A DNA stretch of 64,000 nucleotides from the NCBI GenBank assembly GCA_947626435.1, contig CANQSB010000001.1, positions 124,001-188,000 on the forward strand. Direction: 5' to 3'. Of this stretch, positions 17,274-26,390 are shown one piece after another. Below the pieces are notes generated by a model. The model was not told the origin of the DNA. It saw only the letters and a program-made list of their open reading frames with translations, and searched no databases. The translations under genes were made by a program, and so were the position numbers. Position 1 is the stretch's first letter. Each line of letters begins with the position of its first letter. The DNA comes from an uncultured Lachnospiraceae bacterium. GTDB taxonomy: Bacteria; Bacillota; Clostridia; Lachnospirales; Lachnospiraceae.

Positions 17274-18224
17274 CTATATTTTTTCAATACTCTCAAAGCT
17301 ATACTTTTTTCTCTTATACACCAAATCCACCAAAATCTGTAGATACTTTATTATAATCGTCAAAATTCCAAACAAACCAAAAAACGCAAAAGCCATAAAA
17401 AATATTGTCGTAGTCCAGCCCGCCACAGGCGTACTAACAAAATAAACCACTGCCGAATAGACAGCCACGGCTACCGCTATCAGCATCATTACAAACGTCA
17501 TAGTTATGGAAAAACGATATCCAAGCTCCGTAAACAGTATCATACTGTCCACGGCAAGCCGCCTTCTATATTTTCTTTCCCGTCTGTCCTCATCAATCTT
17601 AAGCAGCCGCACAGGCACATACTTTATATTTGCCGTCTTAAGTCCACAGTTGGCGTAAGCCGCTTTCCTATAAGGCACCGTCCTGCTCATGGCGCTGACA
17701 CGGTTTATTACCCTGCGGCTCAGCACCCGAAAACGCTCACTGTATATTTTGTAAGAAAAATCCGTATATCTGTTAAACACAGCATAAAAAAGTCCCGAAG
17801 ACGTCCGCTGCTTTTTATCAGGGGACGCGCTCACTATGTCATAGCCTTCCAACGCTTTTTTATATACGACCATTATCTCCTGCGCCTCAAAGTCAAGTGA
17901 TGTCGAATCAAATTCCAGCACGAAATCGCCAATCGCCAAATCCACCCCCGCGTTCATCGCGGCTTCCACGCCATGAAAATAACTCATATTCAGCACAGTC
18001 ACAGAAATGCCTCCCATTTCCCCGGCAACACGCTTTACGATATCCGTACTATCGTCATCGGAAAAATCGTTGACACAGATAACCTCGGAATGTTCAAAAT
18101 TGGCTTTTAATACGCCAATCACCGCCCTCAGAAACTCATCTATCCGTTCCTGCGAGTTGTGCATATATATTACTGCCGACATGAAATTTTTTTCTTTATT
18201 AATATTATCTATGCTGTTATTCAT
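17274..18224 (-). CDS. GT2 family glycosyltransferase with C-terminal membrane segments (316 aa)
   Basis: An N-terminal GT-A domain (VIYMHNSQERIDEFLRAVIG, CVNDFSDDDSTDIVKRV, DFVLEFDSTSLDFEAQE with an Asp-x-Thr instead of DxD) is followed by two membrane segments near residues 230-255 and 265-290. This is the GtrB/DPM1-like layout of polyprenyl-phosphate sugar synthases, although the catalytic loop is divergent. The ATG at 18224 has GGAG 8 bases upstream. The FAD oxidoreductase gene lies 69 bases upstream, and the long hairpin at 17150-17232 lies downstream. The donor is unknown. Confidence 0.85.
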   Translation of the reverse strand: MNNSIDNINKEKNFMSAVIYMHNSQERIDEFLRAVIGVLKANFEHSEVICVNDFSDDDSTDIVKRVAGEMGGISVTVLNMSYFHGVEAAMNAGVDLAIGDFVLEFDSTSLDFEAQEIMVVYKKALEGYDIVSASPDKKQRTSSGLFYAVFNRYTDFSYKIYSERFRVLSRRVINRVSAMSRTVPYRKAAYANCGLKTANIKYVPVRLLKIDEDRRERKYRRRLAVDSMILFTELGYRFSITMTFVMMLIAVAVAVYSAVVYFVSTPVAGWTTTIFFMAFAFFGLFGILTIIIKYLQILVDLVYKRKKYSFESIEKI

Positions 18225-18293
18225 CAATTATCTCCATTCCACCCCTAAAAGCAATGAGGCAAACGCTTCTCTTGCGCCAAAACAGCGCCTCCG

Positions 18294-19442
18294 TCAAATC
18301 ATAAGCACTTCATCCAGGTCATATACCGTATTTATCTTACCTGAAAGCACTCCCACAAACACAGGATTTGTCGAGTAAACTCTAACCACTGTGGGCCTTG
18401 AATCGTCAAGCTCCGAACTCATCAATATAGGCTTCATTGAAAATAGCGAGGACTTATACGCAAATTTATATTTATCTTTCAGATATTTGTGCGCCAAGTT
18501 AGCCATATACGGAAAAGCTGTATCGGGCTTTGCTACGCAGTCGCTGCAGTTGCCCAAGTGCCCTGGACTGCAATATCCGCCGCTTCTTTCCTGGCACTCA
18601 AATGTCGGCAGCGGCGTATAGCTCGTAGTGTGCGGCGTAAAGGTCACGGATGTAAGTGAATGTGTATTTGTCTTTCCAAACGGCATTATTGAGAAAAAAG
18701 GACCGTCCATCACTGTAAATCCATATTCTCTTAACTCGTCATTTACATCACAGAGTATAATCTCGCACAGTTCATACTTAATCTTGAATTTTTCAAAGCC
18801 GAGCATGTCCAATATCTGATTGGTTGAGGCATATGTGGCATTTAATACATATCCGCTGCTAAACTTTTGACCCCCCTCGCCTTCCTCCGACTTTATATAC
18901 ACATCATACTTACCATCCGACTTTTCAATACGCTCTATCCCAACACCGTACAAAATCCTGACATTTTCCGCCAGCTCATTAAGCTTTTCCAGAAAATAAT
19001 CACGCAAAATCATAGCGTCGTATGTGTACTCACGCGTAAGAAACGCCCCGTCGCACATGCCTTCTCTAAAAAACCTGCCGGGCTGCAGCTCCTCGCAGGG
19101 GATGCTCGCCGCCTCGCAGAATTTCTTGAACTGAGCGCCGTCCGACCATGAATATTCGCTTGACGTCGCGTATACCTGTTTAAATTCCCGATTTATACAA
19201 AAGCCATAATCCCTGTTAAATTTTTCAAAATATCCTGCCGACTTCATCGCCGTTGACAAAGAACGCGGATAGTGATAACCCTGATGGACACGCGCCTGAT
19301 TTATATACGTCGCGCGCTTAAACGGCGCCGGGTCGCACTCAAGCACCAGTATGCGCTGCCCGCGAAGGGCGCAGAAATATGCGGAATACAAACCGTAAAG
19401 TCCCGCACCTATTATTATTTTGTCGTATTTGGATTCGTTCAT
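18294..19442 (-). CDS. FAD-dependent oxidoreductase of a glycan-cluster subfamily (382 aa)
   Basis: The FAD-binding GAGLYGLYSAY is at residues 12-22, LVLECD follows at the end of the second beta strand, and RVHQGYHYPRS near 50 matches a motif I associate with FAD enzymes found in LPS and capsule clusters. A C-terminal Cys-containing loop, CSPGHLGNCSDC, is near residue 296; three Cys in 12 residues could bind metal or act in redox. The family reaction is unknown. UDP-galactopyranose mutase is a remote structural relative, but its signatures are not seen. It sits between GT2 genes and upstream of the SDR and TIM-barrel isomerase, so oxidation of a sugar intermediate is a reasonable inference. 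Confidence 0.82.
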   Translation of the reverse strand: MNESKYDKIIIGAGLYGLYSAYFCALRGQRILVLECDPAPFKRATYINQARVHQGYHYPRSLSTAMKSAGYFEKFNRDYGFCINREFKQVYATSSEYSWSDGAQFKKFCEAASIPCEELQPGRFFREGMCDGAFLTREYTYDAMILRDYFLEKLNELAENVRILYGVGIERIEKSDGKYDVYIKSEEGEGGQKFSSGYVLNATYASTNQILDMLGFEKFKIKYELCEIILCDVNDELREYGFTVMDGPFFSIMPFGKTNTHSLTSVTFTPHTTSYTPLPTFECQERSGGYCSPGHLGNCSDCVAKPDTAFPYMANLAHKYLKDKYKFAYKSSLFSMKPILMSSELDDSRPTVVRVYSTNPVFVGVLSGKINTVYDLDEVLMI

Positions 19443-19475
19443 ACTTTTATCCTTTTATATATTGCCTAACCGCAC

Positions 19476-20462
19476 TCAGCCTTGCGCGCCGTCACCGCCA
19501 TCATGTGACAATGTCTCCCAAAAATAATACCGCGGACGATGTTTCGTCTCCATATAATTACGCCCAACATACTCGCCTATTATGCCAAGGGAAATCAGAA
19601 TCGCACCTCCCAAAAGCCAAATGGACATAAGTATTGACGACCAACCGTTTACAGTATATCCAAAATAATGCTCATATAAAATATGAATAACCATGAAAAA
19701 TCCTATCACCAAAGAAATTATTCCCATTGTAAACACCAGCCTTATCGGCTTAATGCTAAAGGAGGTAATACCATCGACTGCGAGAGTAATCATCTTTGAC
19801 AACGAATATTTTGACGTCCCTTGCTCACGCGGAAACACGTCAAAATGAACTACGGATGTCTTCAACCCTATGTCCGGGATAATCCCACGCAAAAACAAAT
19901 TTACTTCCCCATATTCTGAAAGTGCATCAAGTGCTTTTGCACTCATGAGCCGATAATCAGCCGAATTTTCGTATATGTTACATCCTAAAAAACGCATCGT
20001 TTTATAAAATATTGTCGCCGAAGCCTTTTTAAAAAAGCCATCGGTATCCCGTGAATTACGAACGCCGAAAACTATCTCACTGCCCAGCACATACTCATTT
20101 ATAAACGATTCCATGGCGTTTATGTCTTGCTGCAAATCAGCATCTATCGTAATGACGAAATCACAATAATCCTTAGCGTACATCATGCCCGCAAGAATGG
20201 CGTTCTGATGTCCCCTGTTGTGCGCAAACCTCAAGCCTATAATCTCATCACTACTCTCGTACAACTCTTTTATAAGCTCCCAAGTCCTGTCCTTTGAGCC
20301 ATCGTCTACAAATACTATGCGACTTTTCTCTGATATGAGTTTATCTGATTTTAGTTGCGATAGCTTTTCCCACAGCTTTTTTGCCGATACTTTTATGGCT
20401 TCTTCTTCATTATAGCAGGGAACTACTATATAAAGAATACCCTGCTGTCTATTTCCTACCAA
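19476..20462 (-). CDS. GtrB-like polyprenyl-phosphate glycosyltransferase (328 aa)
   Basis: A GT2 domain with IVVPCYNEEEAIK, FVDDGSKDRTWELI, HNRGHQNAILAGM and ITIDADLQQD (DxD). FRGIIPDIG and FPREQGTSKYSLSKM follow, then two membrane segments and a short RNYMETKHRPRYYF tail. This is the bactoprenol glucosyl/galactosyl transferase (GtrB, YfdH) layout. It makes an undecaprenyl-phosphate sugar on the inner face of the membrane for use outside. The start is a TTG at 20462, since no ATG is close; a GGGTGGGAT stretch lies upstream. It is packed with the DUF6020-like and GtrII-like genes, which probably use its lipid product (inference). Confidence 0.92.
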   Translation of the reverse strand: MVGNRQQGILYIVVPCYNEEEAIKVSAKKLWEKLSQLKSDKLISEKSRIVFVDDGSKDRTWELIKELYESSDEIIGLRFAHNRGHQNAILAGMMYAKDYCDFVITIDADLQQDINAMESFINEYVLGSEIVFGVRNSRDTDGFFKKASATIFYKTMRFLGCNIYENSADYRLMSAKALDALSEYGEVNLFLRGIIPDIGLKTSVVHFDVFPREQGTSKYSLSKMITLAVDGITSFSIKPIRLVFTMGIISLVIGFFMVIHILYEHYFGYTVNGWSSILMSIWLLGGAILISLGIIGEYVGRNYMETKHRPRYYFWETLSHDGGDGAQG

Positions 20463-20465
20463 TTT

Positions 20466-22364
20466 CTATCCCACCCTTTTTTCTTCCACTCGACTAAATA
20501 TTTCATTGCTGCACACAATAGCAAACAGTACAGGCACAAAACACATTGTCGGCATCGCATATCTTATGCAGGTATTTACAGGCGATATAAGACACACCAT
20601 AATGTTTACTATGGCAGGCACAGCCACTACAAGTTCCTTATACCGCCGCTTTATGACAAGACAAACAACGGCAAAAGCTACGCACCATGTATAAAAACCA
20701 CACCTGTACAGCAGTCCGATACCAGGTAAATATTCAAGCTTGCTTATCTGCTCCAACACAAACCTTGCAGGCGCAAGCTGCTCAAGCTGGCTCGAACTGT
20801 GCATGGATGAAGTAAATGTATACCTTTCTTCCTCATAAAATCCATTTCCCTCTTTATAGGGCCTCGCCTCAGGATAATAATAGCCGTATGAACATTCAAA
20901 AAAAGTGTCTATATATGACAACGGGTGCCTCAAAAACTGCGCAAACCACACCTTAATGTACTCATTTCTGATTGCCGCAAATTCGCTGTTCGTATGGTCT
21001 ACAGATGTCGCTTCGCATATTTTCAGGCAATTCTTCACCCAGTCAGCAAGCTGTGGATTGTATACGTCCACAAGCTCGTCATAATCAAACATAGTATTCA
21101 AAAACTGCCGTTCCTCATCAGTGACATCGCCAGGATAATCCTTGCCATATTTTGCCGTCTGCTGGAACATTATGCAGTATGTGTCCTCCTTGACCTTAAT
21201 TTTAGTTACTCCCAACGCAGGATACAGCAGATTGTTGACAGCAAATACGGCAATAAGCATTATAGCGGAAACAAACGCAAAGACCGCCTTTTTCTTCCTA
21301 TTGATTATGATAAACGCAACAGGCAATGTAAATATCAACACAAAAATGCCATTATTCCTTATCTGCGTGACAAGTATGCCATATATGACAAGCTTTACAA
21401 GCTCAGACGCGGACGTCCTGCCGCTGATTGGCATAACCGCATACACTATCTGCAGCGCAAACAACGTGACAAGCGGATAATACAAGGTGTCCTTAATTAC
21501 CGTGACGTCAAAAATACACCACACAGTAAATGCTGCGTAATAAATAAGGCTTGTCCACCTAACCCAGTATGGTACTTTTATATATTTAAAAAATTCACAG
21601 ACCTTTGCCACCGCAAATGCCGAAAGCAGGGTGTTTGCAATCGGTATGACAAACATTCCTATATTGGGAATTCCCCATCTCTGCGAGTACAGCGCTATGG
21701 CTCCGTAGACAAAACTAAGCAGCGGCGGATGATGATCCGTAAATGGCTCAATGCCGTAAAAGCTGCTAATCTGCGCACCTCCGTCCCACGTCATCGAGCA
21801 TGGGTAAAAGGCAATAAGGTATGGCAGTCTGCACAAAAAGACCGCTACCATGCCTCCAAGCATGACATGCTCCTCAAACAGCCATTTTGTAAGCCTTGAG
21901 CATGGTCTTTCATTATCACGCTGTCTTACACGGTCAAGCGCCATTCCAATAAATGAAAGCATAGTAAAGAAAAACGGCACATATCCGATAAGCATCACAA
22001 CTGCAATGTACCCATATTTCAAATCCTCATTCGCTGACTGCTCCCGCCCTATAAGCATAAACACGGCAAACAGAAACGCCAGCAGGGCATAGCCTATGGA
22101 ATCCCGTTTTTTGAGCCCGTTAAGGCACTCCTTCTTTACTATAATCCTTCTATATAATATCTCCAAAAGCACAAGAGCTATAAGCTGCACTATGCCATCC
22201 CCGTTTAACGCCATAGATAAATTGCCTGTCGATTCTACGTCGGCAAACAGCGCGACGGCAGAACAGACTGCAAAAAATACAGCCGCCAGCTCCTCTAATA
22301 TATTTCTCACGCTAACCTCCATAATTCTGCCCTGCGGAACATTAAAGCTTAAACATATTTTCAT
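20466..22364 (-). CDS. DUF6020-like polytopic membrane protein, candidate GT-C glycosyltransferase (632 aa)
   Basis: About twelve to fourteen membrane segments. A loop reading YPCSMTWDGGAQ then EPFTDHHPPLLSF near residues 185-215 resembles the catalytic Asp and His-containing outside loops of GT39/GT83-type transferases. A large outside loop near 400-540 contains FFECSYGYYYPEARPY. No enzymatic role has been proven for the family, as far as I know. It ends 4 bases before the GtrB-like gene, so use of that enzyme's lipid-phosphate sugar is a natural inference. The ATG at 22364 is used. The ATG at 22322 (MEVSV) is an alternative with a slightly better ribosome site. Confidence 0.8.
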   Translation of the reverse strand: MKICLSFNVPQGRIMEVSVRNILEELAAVFFAVCSAVALFADVESTGNLSMALNGDGIVQLIALVLLEILYRRIIVKKECLNGLKKRDSIGYALLAFLFAVFMLIGREQSANEDLKYGYIAVVMLIGYVPFFFTMLSFIGMALDRVRQRDNERPCSRLTKWLFEEHVMLGGMVAVFLCRLPYLIAFYPCSMTWDGGAQISSFYGIEPFTDHHPPLLSFVYGAIALYSQRWGIPNIGMFVIPIANTLLSAFAVAKVCEFFKYIKVPYWVRWTSLIYYAAFTVWCIFDVTVIKDTLYYPLVTLFALQIVYAVMPISGRTSASELVKLVIYGILVTQIRNNGIFVLIFTLPVAFIIINRKKKAVFAFVSAIMLIAVFAVNNLLYPALGVTKIKVKEDTYCIMFQQTAKYGKDYPGDVTDEERQFLNTMFDYDELVDVYNPQLADWVKNCLKICEATSVDHTNSEFAAIRNEYIKVWFAQFLRHPLSYIDTFFECSYGYYYPEARPYKEGNGFYEEERYTFTSSMHSSSQLEQLAPARFVLEQISKLEYLPGIGLLYRCGFYTWCVAFAVVCLVIKRRYKELVVAVPAIVNIMVCLISPVNTCIRYAMPTMCFVPVLFAIVCSNEIFSRVEEKRVG

Positions 22365-22399
22365 CTGCCTGCTTTAAGCGGGATATGCTTTTCCTTCGG

Positions 22400-23971
22400 C
22401 TACTCGCACAATTTTACCACCCATATGCCGTTTATCTTCTGCGCACAGCCTTCCTGTGGATATACAGGCATAGCCTTGTACTGCGTCGTATTCATTATAG
22501 CCTGCTTTTCGTCCCCGCCAAGATCAGCCGTCTCATAGCCGTTAAATATCTTTATAAAATTATCCCTTACGCCTGACGTGATAAGGCCATTTTCAAGCGC
22601 CACGCCCGAAAGCTCCCGCAAATCTTCGGAGTCCAACCAGTCTATTTCCACGCTGCTTGGATTATCCTTATAGTAAAATTCCCCAAGAATTGTCAGTTTA
22701 TCCCCTGGCATAAATCCTTCTGTCGATTCAGCCATAGAAATTATCCTGTTGAAGTAGGCTTGTACGCGCTCTGTCGCAATATGCGTGCGCAGATAAGCCC
22801 TGTTCGTCAGCAGATAGTCTGCATAACAGTTCACAAAAATAACTGCCACTGTAATAAATACTATACCATGACGAGCCACATTTTTCCATTGTAAATTTTG
22901 CATATTGTTTTCCCAATCGCATATGCAGTAATCAAGCATTGACATAACCAAAACATATATAAGGGCATAAGCATACAGCATAAGCATTGAATAATCTACT
23001 TCCGGCGCCATAAAATAAATAAAGGCGGCAGCAAACGGCATCAATGCGCAAACCATAATAAGAAGCGCAAAAGTATACACATCTTTATATATCCTCTTTT
23101 GTACAGATAATACCGCAAATAAAATTAGCGCAATAACACCTGTCAATATATTTGCGCATTGAGCCATCTTTGTCACAAACGCAAAAGGCTTCCACAAAAA
23201 ATATTCAAGGAAACGCTTATAGCATCTTCCTATAAGCCTCGGCATTTCCGATACTGCTATATGCCCCATATTGCCTACTCCGCCGTATGTCTCATTGTCG
23301 ATATTGGGGTAAATAATATGCGACAACCACATATATATGAGTACGCAGACAATTAAAACAGCCGCGCACAAAATGCCTGTTTTTAATTCCTCCTTGAATT
23401 TCTTCCCATGAAATATATCGCAAAGCATTCCCATAAGCATAAGGGTTATCGCAAAGCTTATATAGCTCTGATATGTGCCAAGCACGCATACAAGCAACGC
23501 GCAGCAGGGCAGGAAACCGTATTTAAAACGGCGCAGTAGCCATACAGCAGCGCACGTCATTAATATCGCGATTCCCGATGTATGCGCCATAAACATAAAT
23601 GTCATCGTGCTAACAACGCTTGGAAACGTCAAAAGAACTGCGGGAATAAGAACAGCCGCAGTCTTACTTTTGATTTGCATTATGTCAGCTATTATGCAAG
23701 CGGATAGAGAAAGACATACTATAAAAAGGAAGCCATGCACTGCCGGTATGCTATATATGCTTCCTAATGGGTGTATATATTTCAAAAACCATCTTCCGAG
23801 ATAATCCCCGCTGCCGTATGCGGAAATATTATTTGCATCATCCCAGTTTAAAAGCTTATGGGAAAGCATGTAGAAATGCGTGAGCCACCCTGTTATCATG
23901 CCCGACATGAAACATAGCTTTAGCTGAAATGGTATTTTTTTGTATACTTGTCCAAATATGTCAAATTTCAT
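22400..23971 (-). CDS. GtrII-like glucosyltransferase-domain membrane protein (523 aa)
   Basis: A polytopic protein with about ten to eleven membrane segments. The first outside loop has LLNWDDANNISAYGSGDYLG, a pattern typical of the Glucos_trans_II (GtrII) family that adds glucosyl or similar branches to surface polymers from undecaprenyl-phosphate sugars. The C-terminus is a soluble outside domain with MPGDKLTILGEFYY and CAQKINGIWVVKLCE. The ATG at 23971 has AAGGAGT upstream. It is the first gene behind the consensus promoter at 24025-24053 and lies 35 bases before the DUF6020-like gene. With the GtrB-like protein it probably forms a decoration module (inference). Confidence 0.87.
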   Translation of the reverse strand: MKFDIFGQVYKKIPFQLKLCFMSGMITGWLTHFYMLSHKLLNWDDANNISAYGSGDYLGRWFLKYIHPLGSIYSIPAVHGFLFIVCLSLSACIIADIMQIKSKTAAVLIPAVLLTFPSVVSTMTFMFMAHTSGIAILMTCAAVWLLRRFKYGFLPCCALLVCVLGTYQSYISFAITLMLMGMLCDIFHGKKFKEELKTGILCAAVLIVCVLIYMWLSHIIYPNIDNETYGGVGNMGHIAVSEMPRLIGRCYKRFLEYFLWKPFAFVTKMAQCANILTGVIALILFAVLSVQKRIYKDVYTFALLIMVCALMPFAAAFIYFMAPEVDYSMLMLYAYALIYVLVMSMLDYCICDWENNMQNLQWKNVARHGIVFITVAVIFVNCYADYLLTNRAYLRTHIATERVQAYFNRIISMAESTEGFMPGDKLTILGEFYYKDNPSSVEIDWLDSEDLRELSGVALENGLITSGVRDNFIKIFNGYETADLGGDEKQAIMNTTQYKAMPVYPQEGCAQKINGIWVVKLCE

Positions 23972-24024
23972 TTAGATGGTACTCCTTGATGGTATTATAT
24001 ACTTCTTAATTTTTACATATGATT

Positions 24025-24053
24025 ATTATAACCTTGTATAGAAGAAGTGTCAA
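24025..24053 (-). promoter_or_regulatory. Consensus sigma-A promoter for the GtrII/DUF6020/GtrB operon
   Basis: Minus strand: TTGACA at 24048-24053, a 17-base spacer and TATAAT at 24025-24030. Both hexamers and the spacing are perfect. It lies about 55 bases before the ATG at 23971. It should be a strong constitutive start for the leftward operon. Confidence 0.85.
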
Positions 24054-24139
24054 ATGCTGAGTAATTCAAAAAATCCCCTGATATCCAATCAGCACATTGT
24101 TCCCGCCCTTACGGCTGAAGGAATTTCATCAAGTGCTCG

Positions 24140-24234
24140 ATTATTGTATTTAAAATCTGCCAGAAGTTTCTGCAACTGCGCTCTGTCTTCCACCTCCGTA
24201 TAGTGAAACGCCTCGCACAGTTTCCTCGCTGACT
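24140..24234 (-). pseudogene. Remnant of the AAA-ATPase type found intact at 39386-41026
   Basis: These 95 bases closely match 40623-40716, an internal part of the intact ATPase gene (coding for the region around LCEAFSYTEAEDKGQLQK), with scattered substitutions. Neither end of the gene is present, and no open frame of useful length remains. It lies just downstream of the AAA gene at 24256-25980, the same order as the other remnant at 37179-37412. The rest of the 23972-24255 gap holds the promoter and otherwise nothing recognisable. Confidence 0.8.
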
Positions 24235-24255
24235 CTTTTTATTTTCCATAAACGC

Positions 24256-25980
24256 TTACCCTATCAGGCACTCTTTGCCCTCAAACGCAAACCCATACTT
24301 GCGTATCCGCTCCGGAACAATTCCCTTTGCCTCAAGCGCTGCGCTATAACGTCTTTCATCAATCTGAGCAAGCGCGCTCTGCACCGTGTCGCTAAGCGTC
24401 TTTTCGTCATCGGGGTCATGTACCTTAAATTCTATGATCACAGCATTATCCCCCTCCTTTAGCGGTTCAAGCATCACATCGTAACGCCCAAACCCGCTTT
24501 CGCGGTTGGATGTAATAGAATATCGCCCCGAAAGCTCTACCATAAGCCCTAAGACAAAACCATGATAGAAGCGTTCCGGCTCCGTATATTCAGATGGTTT
24601 GCTGCCAACATCAAAGCTGCTGAATGTGTTAAGCGCTACATGGTTCATATACCGGTTCATCGCTTTTTTATCATCCGCAAGCAATGCCTTGATAAAAGCA
24701 TTATAGTATTTTTCCGTATTTCCGCCAAACCACCCTGCTATCATTTTACGGAACATTTTTTTCACTTCAAAATTTGTCAAGGTAAGAGTGTACCATACAT
24801 CCCCCTCTTCATCATCCGCATCGTCGGAAATGGTTTCGGTTTTCAGCACTTTCAGATATCCTGTAGCAAGCAGCAAACTCCATACTGCATTTGTGTTGCC
24901 CTCTAACTGGCTAAACACTATCTGCTCGTCTATCTTTGCCTCAAAGCTCCTGCCCGCCATAAGCTCCTCCATCGTCTGCTTGATATCGGCATCACCTTTT
25001 TGTATCAGTGAATTGACGAGGTCATTTCCGCTCGTGTTTATCCAGTACGCCTCATATTTCGCATTGTTTCCGATAAATGATATGATTGACCATGGATTGT
25101 ATATATCACTATGGCTGCCGAAAGTAAAGCCATCATACCACTTCTTTACCTTCTGCTTCTCGCCTCCAAGCCCTGCCTCATCTAATGCAGAGAACACTTC
25201 GCTCTCCGAAAAGCCAAAACATTCGGCATACGCGTCTGAAGTCGTAGTCACCACTCTTAAATTGTTTAATCCAGAAAAAATGCTCTCCTTTGAAATCCTT
25301 GTGATTCCCGTTATGATGCTCCTGTAGACATGCTCATTTGTTTTAAATGTAGCCTCAAAAAAGCTTTTGAAAAAGCTGACAACTTCGCTCCATGTCCCCT
25401 CAAGCCATGACTCTTGCATAGGTGTATCATATTCGTCAAGTAGGATTATTGCTTTTTTTCCGTAACATTTCTCCATGTACTCGCTTAGACGGTTAAGCGC
25501 CCTTATCGCCATTTCATCAGACATCGCATCTTTTATGCTGTGATAATATTCCCTGTCATTGTCGTTAAATACCCCGCTTGACATCATCGATTCATGTCTA
25601 CGATACAATTCGGCAATAGACTGCTTTACAGCAGTCTTTATCCCTTCTATATTTCCTGTCTTAACCGAAGCAAAGCTCAGAAATATCACTGGGAATTTAC
25701 CTTGCAGCTCCCTGTATTTGTATTCTCCATCCGCATCCTTTGCTTCCCATACACTCTTTCCCTCAAACAAGTCTCCTCTGCCTGCGTACCTGTTTGAGAA
25801 AAAACATTCTACCGTACTCATATTGAGCGTCTTTCCGAATCTGCGCGGTCTGGTGATAAGCGTAACTTTATCCTTATGCTCCCACCACTCACTGATGAAG
25901 TTTGTCTTGTCTATATAGAGTATATCTTCAGTGATAATCTCCTCATAATTCTGGTAACCCAGTGCCGCTGTACCTGCCAT
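24256..25980 (-). CDS. AAA-ATPase_like / PD-(D/E)XK nuclease-like protein, copy 1 (574 aa)
   Basis: N-terminal AAA-ATPase_like domain. RPRRFGKTLNMS is its Walker A, and KKAIILLDEYDTP its Walker B. A C-terminal PDDEXK-type domain has GFGRYDVMLEPL and NAVIIEFKVHD, giving the D...ExK pattern. This PF09820/PF08011-type family is very common in gut Clostridia and Bacteroidetes, and its role is not established; defence or mobile-element functions have been suggested. The ATG at 25980 has GGGGAGGATT upstream and a promoter at 26013-26041. A closely similar copy lies at 37482-39224 in the same direction, so the two form long direct repeats. Confidence 0.9.
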   Translation of the reverse strand: MAGTAALGYQNYEEIITEDILYIDKTNFISEWWEHKDKVTLITRPRRFGKTLNMSTVECFFSNRYAGRGDLFEGKSVWEAKDADGEYKYRELQGKFPVIFLSFASVKTGNIEGIKTAVKQSIAELYRRHESMMSSGVFNDNDREYYHSIKDAMSDEMAIRALNRLSEYMEKCYGKKAIILLDEYDTPMQESWLEGTWSEVVSFFKSFFEATFKTNEHVYRSIITGITRISKESIFSGLNNLRVVTTTSDAYAECFGFSESEVFSALDEAGLGGEKQKVKKWYDGFTFGSHSDIYNPWSIISFIGNNAKYEAYWINTSGNDLVNSLIQKGDADIKQTMEELMAGRSFEAKIDEQIVFSQLEGNTNAVWSLLLATGYLKVLKTETISDDADDEEGDVWYTLTLTNFEVKKMFRKMIAGWFGGNTEKYYNAFIKALLADDKKAMNRYMNHVALNTFSSFDVGSKPSEYTEPERFYHGFVLGLMVELSGRYSITSNRESGFGRYDVMLEPLKEGDNAVIIEFKVHDPDDEKTLSDTVQSALAQIDERRYSAALEAKGIVPERIRKYGFAFEGKECLIG

Positions 25981-26012
25981 AGCCAATCCTCCCCGTCACT
26001 CTTAATGATTTT

Positions 26013-26041
26013 ATTATATGGCATGTTGGGAATTTTTACAA
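26013..26041 (-). promoter_or_regulatory. Promoter for AAA-ATPase copy 1
   Basis: Minus strand: -35 TTGTAA at 26036-26041, a 17-base spacer and a perfect TATAAT at 26013-26018, 33 bases before the ATG at 25980. The leader is therefore short. Confidence 0.65.
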
Positions 26042-26151
26042 CGATTTTACGGTTACCAAAAAACTATTAGTTCTATGAATTTTTAATGGCAGAAAAACTA
26101 ACTGAGGTAAGGGCGGGCTATTTTACACTTATGGCGGTAAAAAACCCATAC

Positions 26152-26186
26152 AATAAAATAGCTGCATTGCTTTGACAATACAGCTA
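26152..26186 (-). terminator. Rho-independent terminator after the 60-aa gene
   Basis: Minus strand: an 11-base-pair stem (26176-26186 with 26159-26169, one G-U pair), a six-base loop, then TTTTATT. It begins 11 bases after the stop of the 60-residue gene. It separates the papain-like/small-protein unit from the AAA gene, which has its own promoter. Confidence 0.8.
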
Positions 26187-26197
26187 CCATCAACTTT

Positions 26198-26380
26198 CTA
26201 ATTATTAAGATATGAACCCGCTTTATTATATGCAGTCGCATAACGAATTCTATTTCTCTCAATTTGTTCATTTGCCTCTTTAACTAACGTCTTATGTGCA
26301 GAGGTCCTACGAATTTCTTTGACAACTACATCCTCAATGCCTTTATAGCAAGATTCCTTTAACTTTAATTTAGCCATCAT
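26198..26380 (-). CDS. Small basic protein of unknown function (60 aa)
   Basis: 60 residues with alternating Lys/Arg and Glu. It starts with two Met codons at 26380 and 26377, preceded by GGAGGGAG. It is highly charged, with no signal or membrane segment, and is probably helical. It lies 10 bases after the frameshifted papain-like gene and ends at a clear terminator, so it is a real gene in that unit. I do not recognise the family. A peptide substrate, an immunity protein or an antitoxin-like partner are possibilities, and none is supported by a motif. Confidence 0.65.
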   Translation of the reverse strand: MMAKLKLKESCYKGIEDVVVKEIRRTSAHKTLVKEANEQIERNRIRYATAYNKAGSYLNN

Positions 26381-26390
26381 TCTCCCTCCA

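Noticed and set aside
18294-19442. UDP-galactopyranose mutase
   Set aside because: The FAD-binding start fits many families, but the Glf signature motifs are not present.
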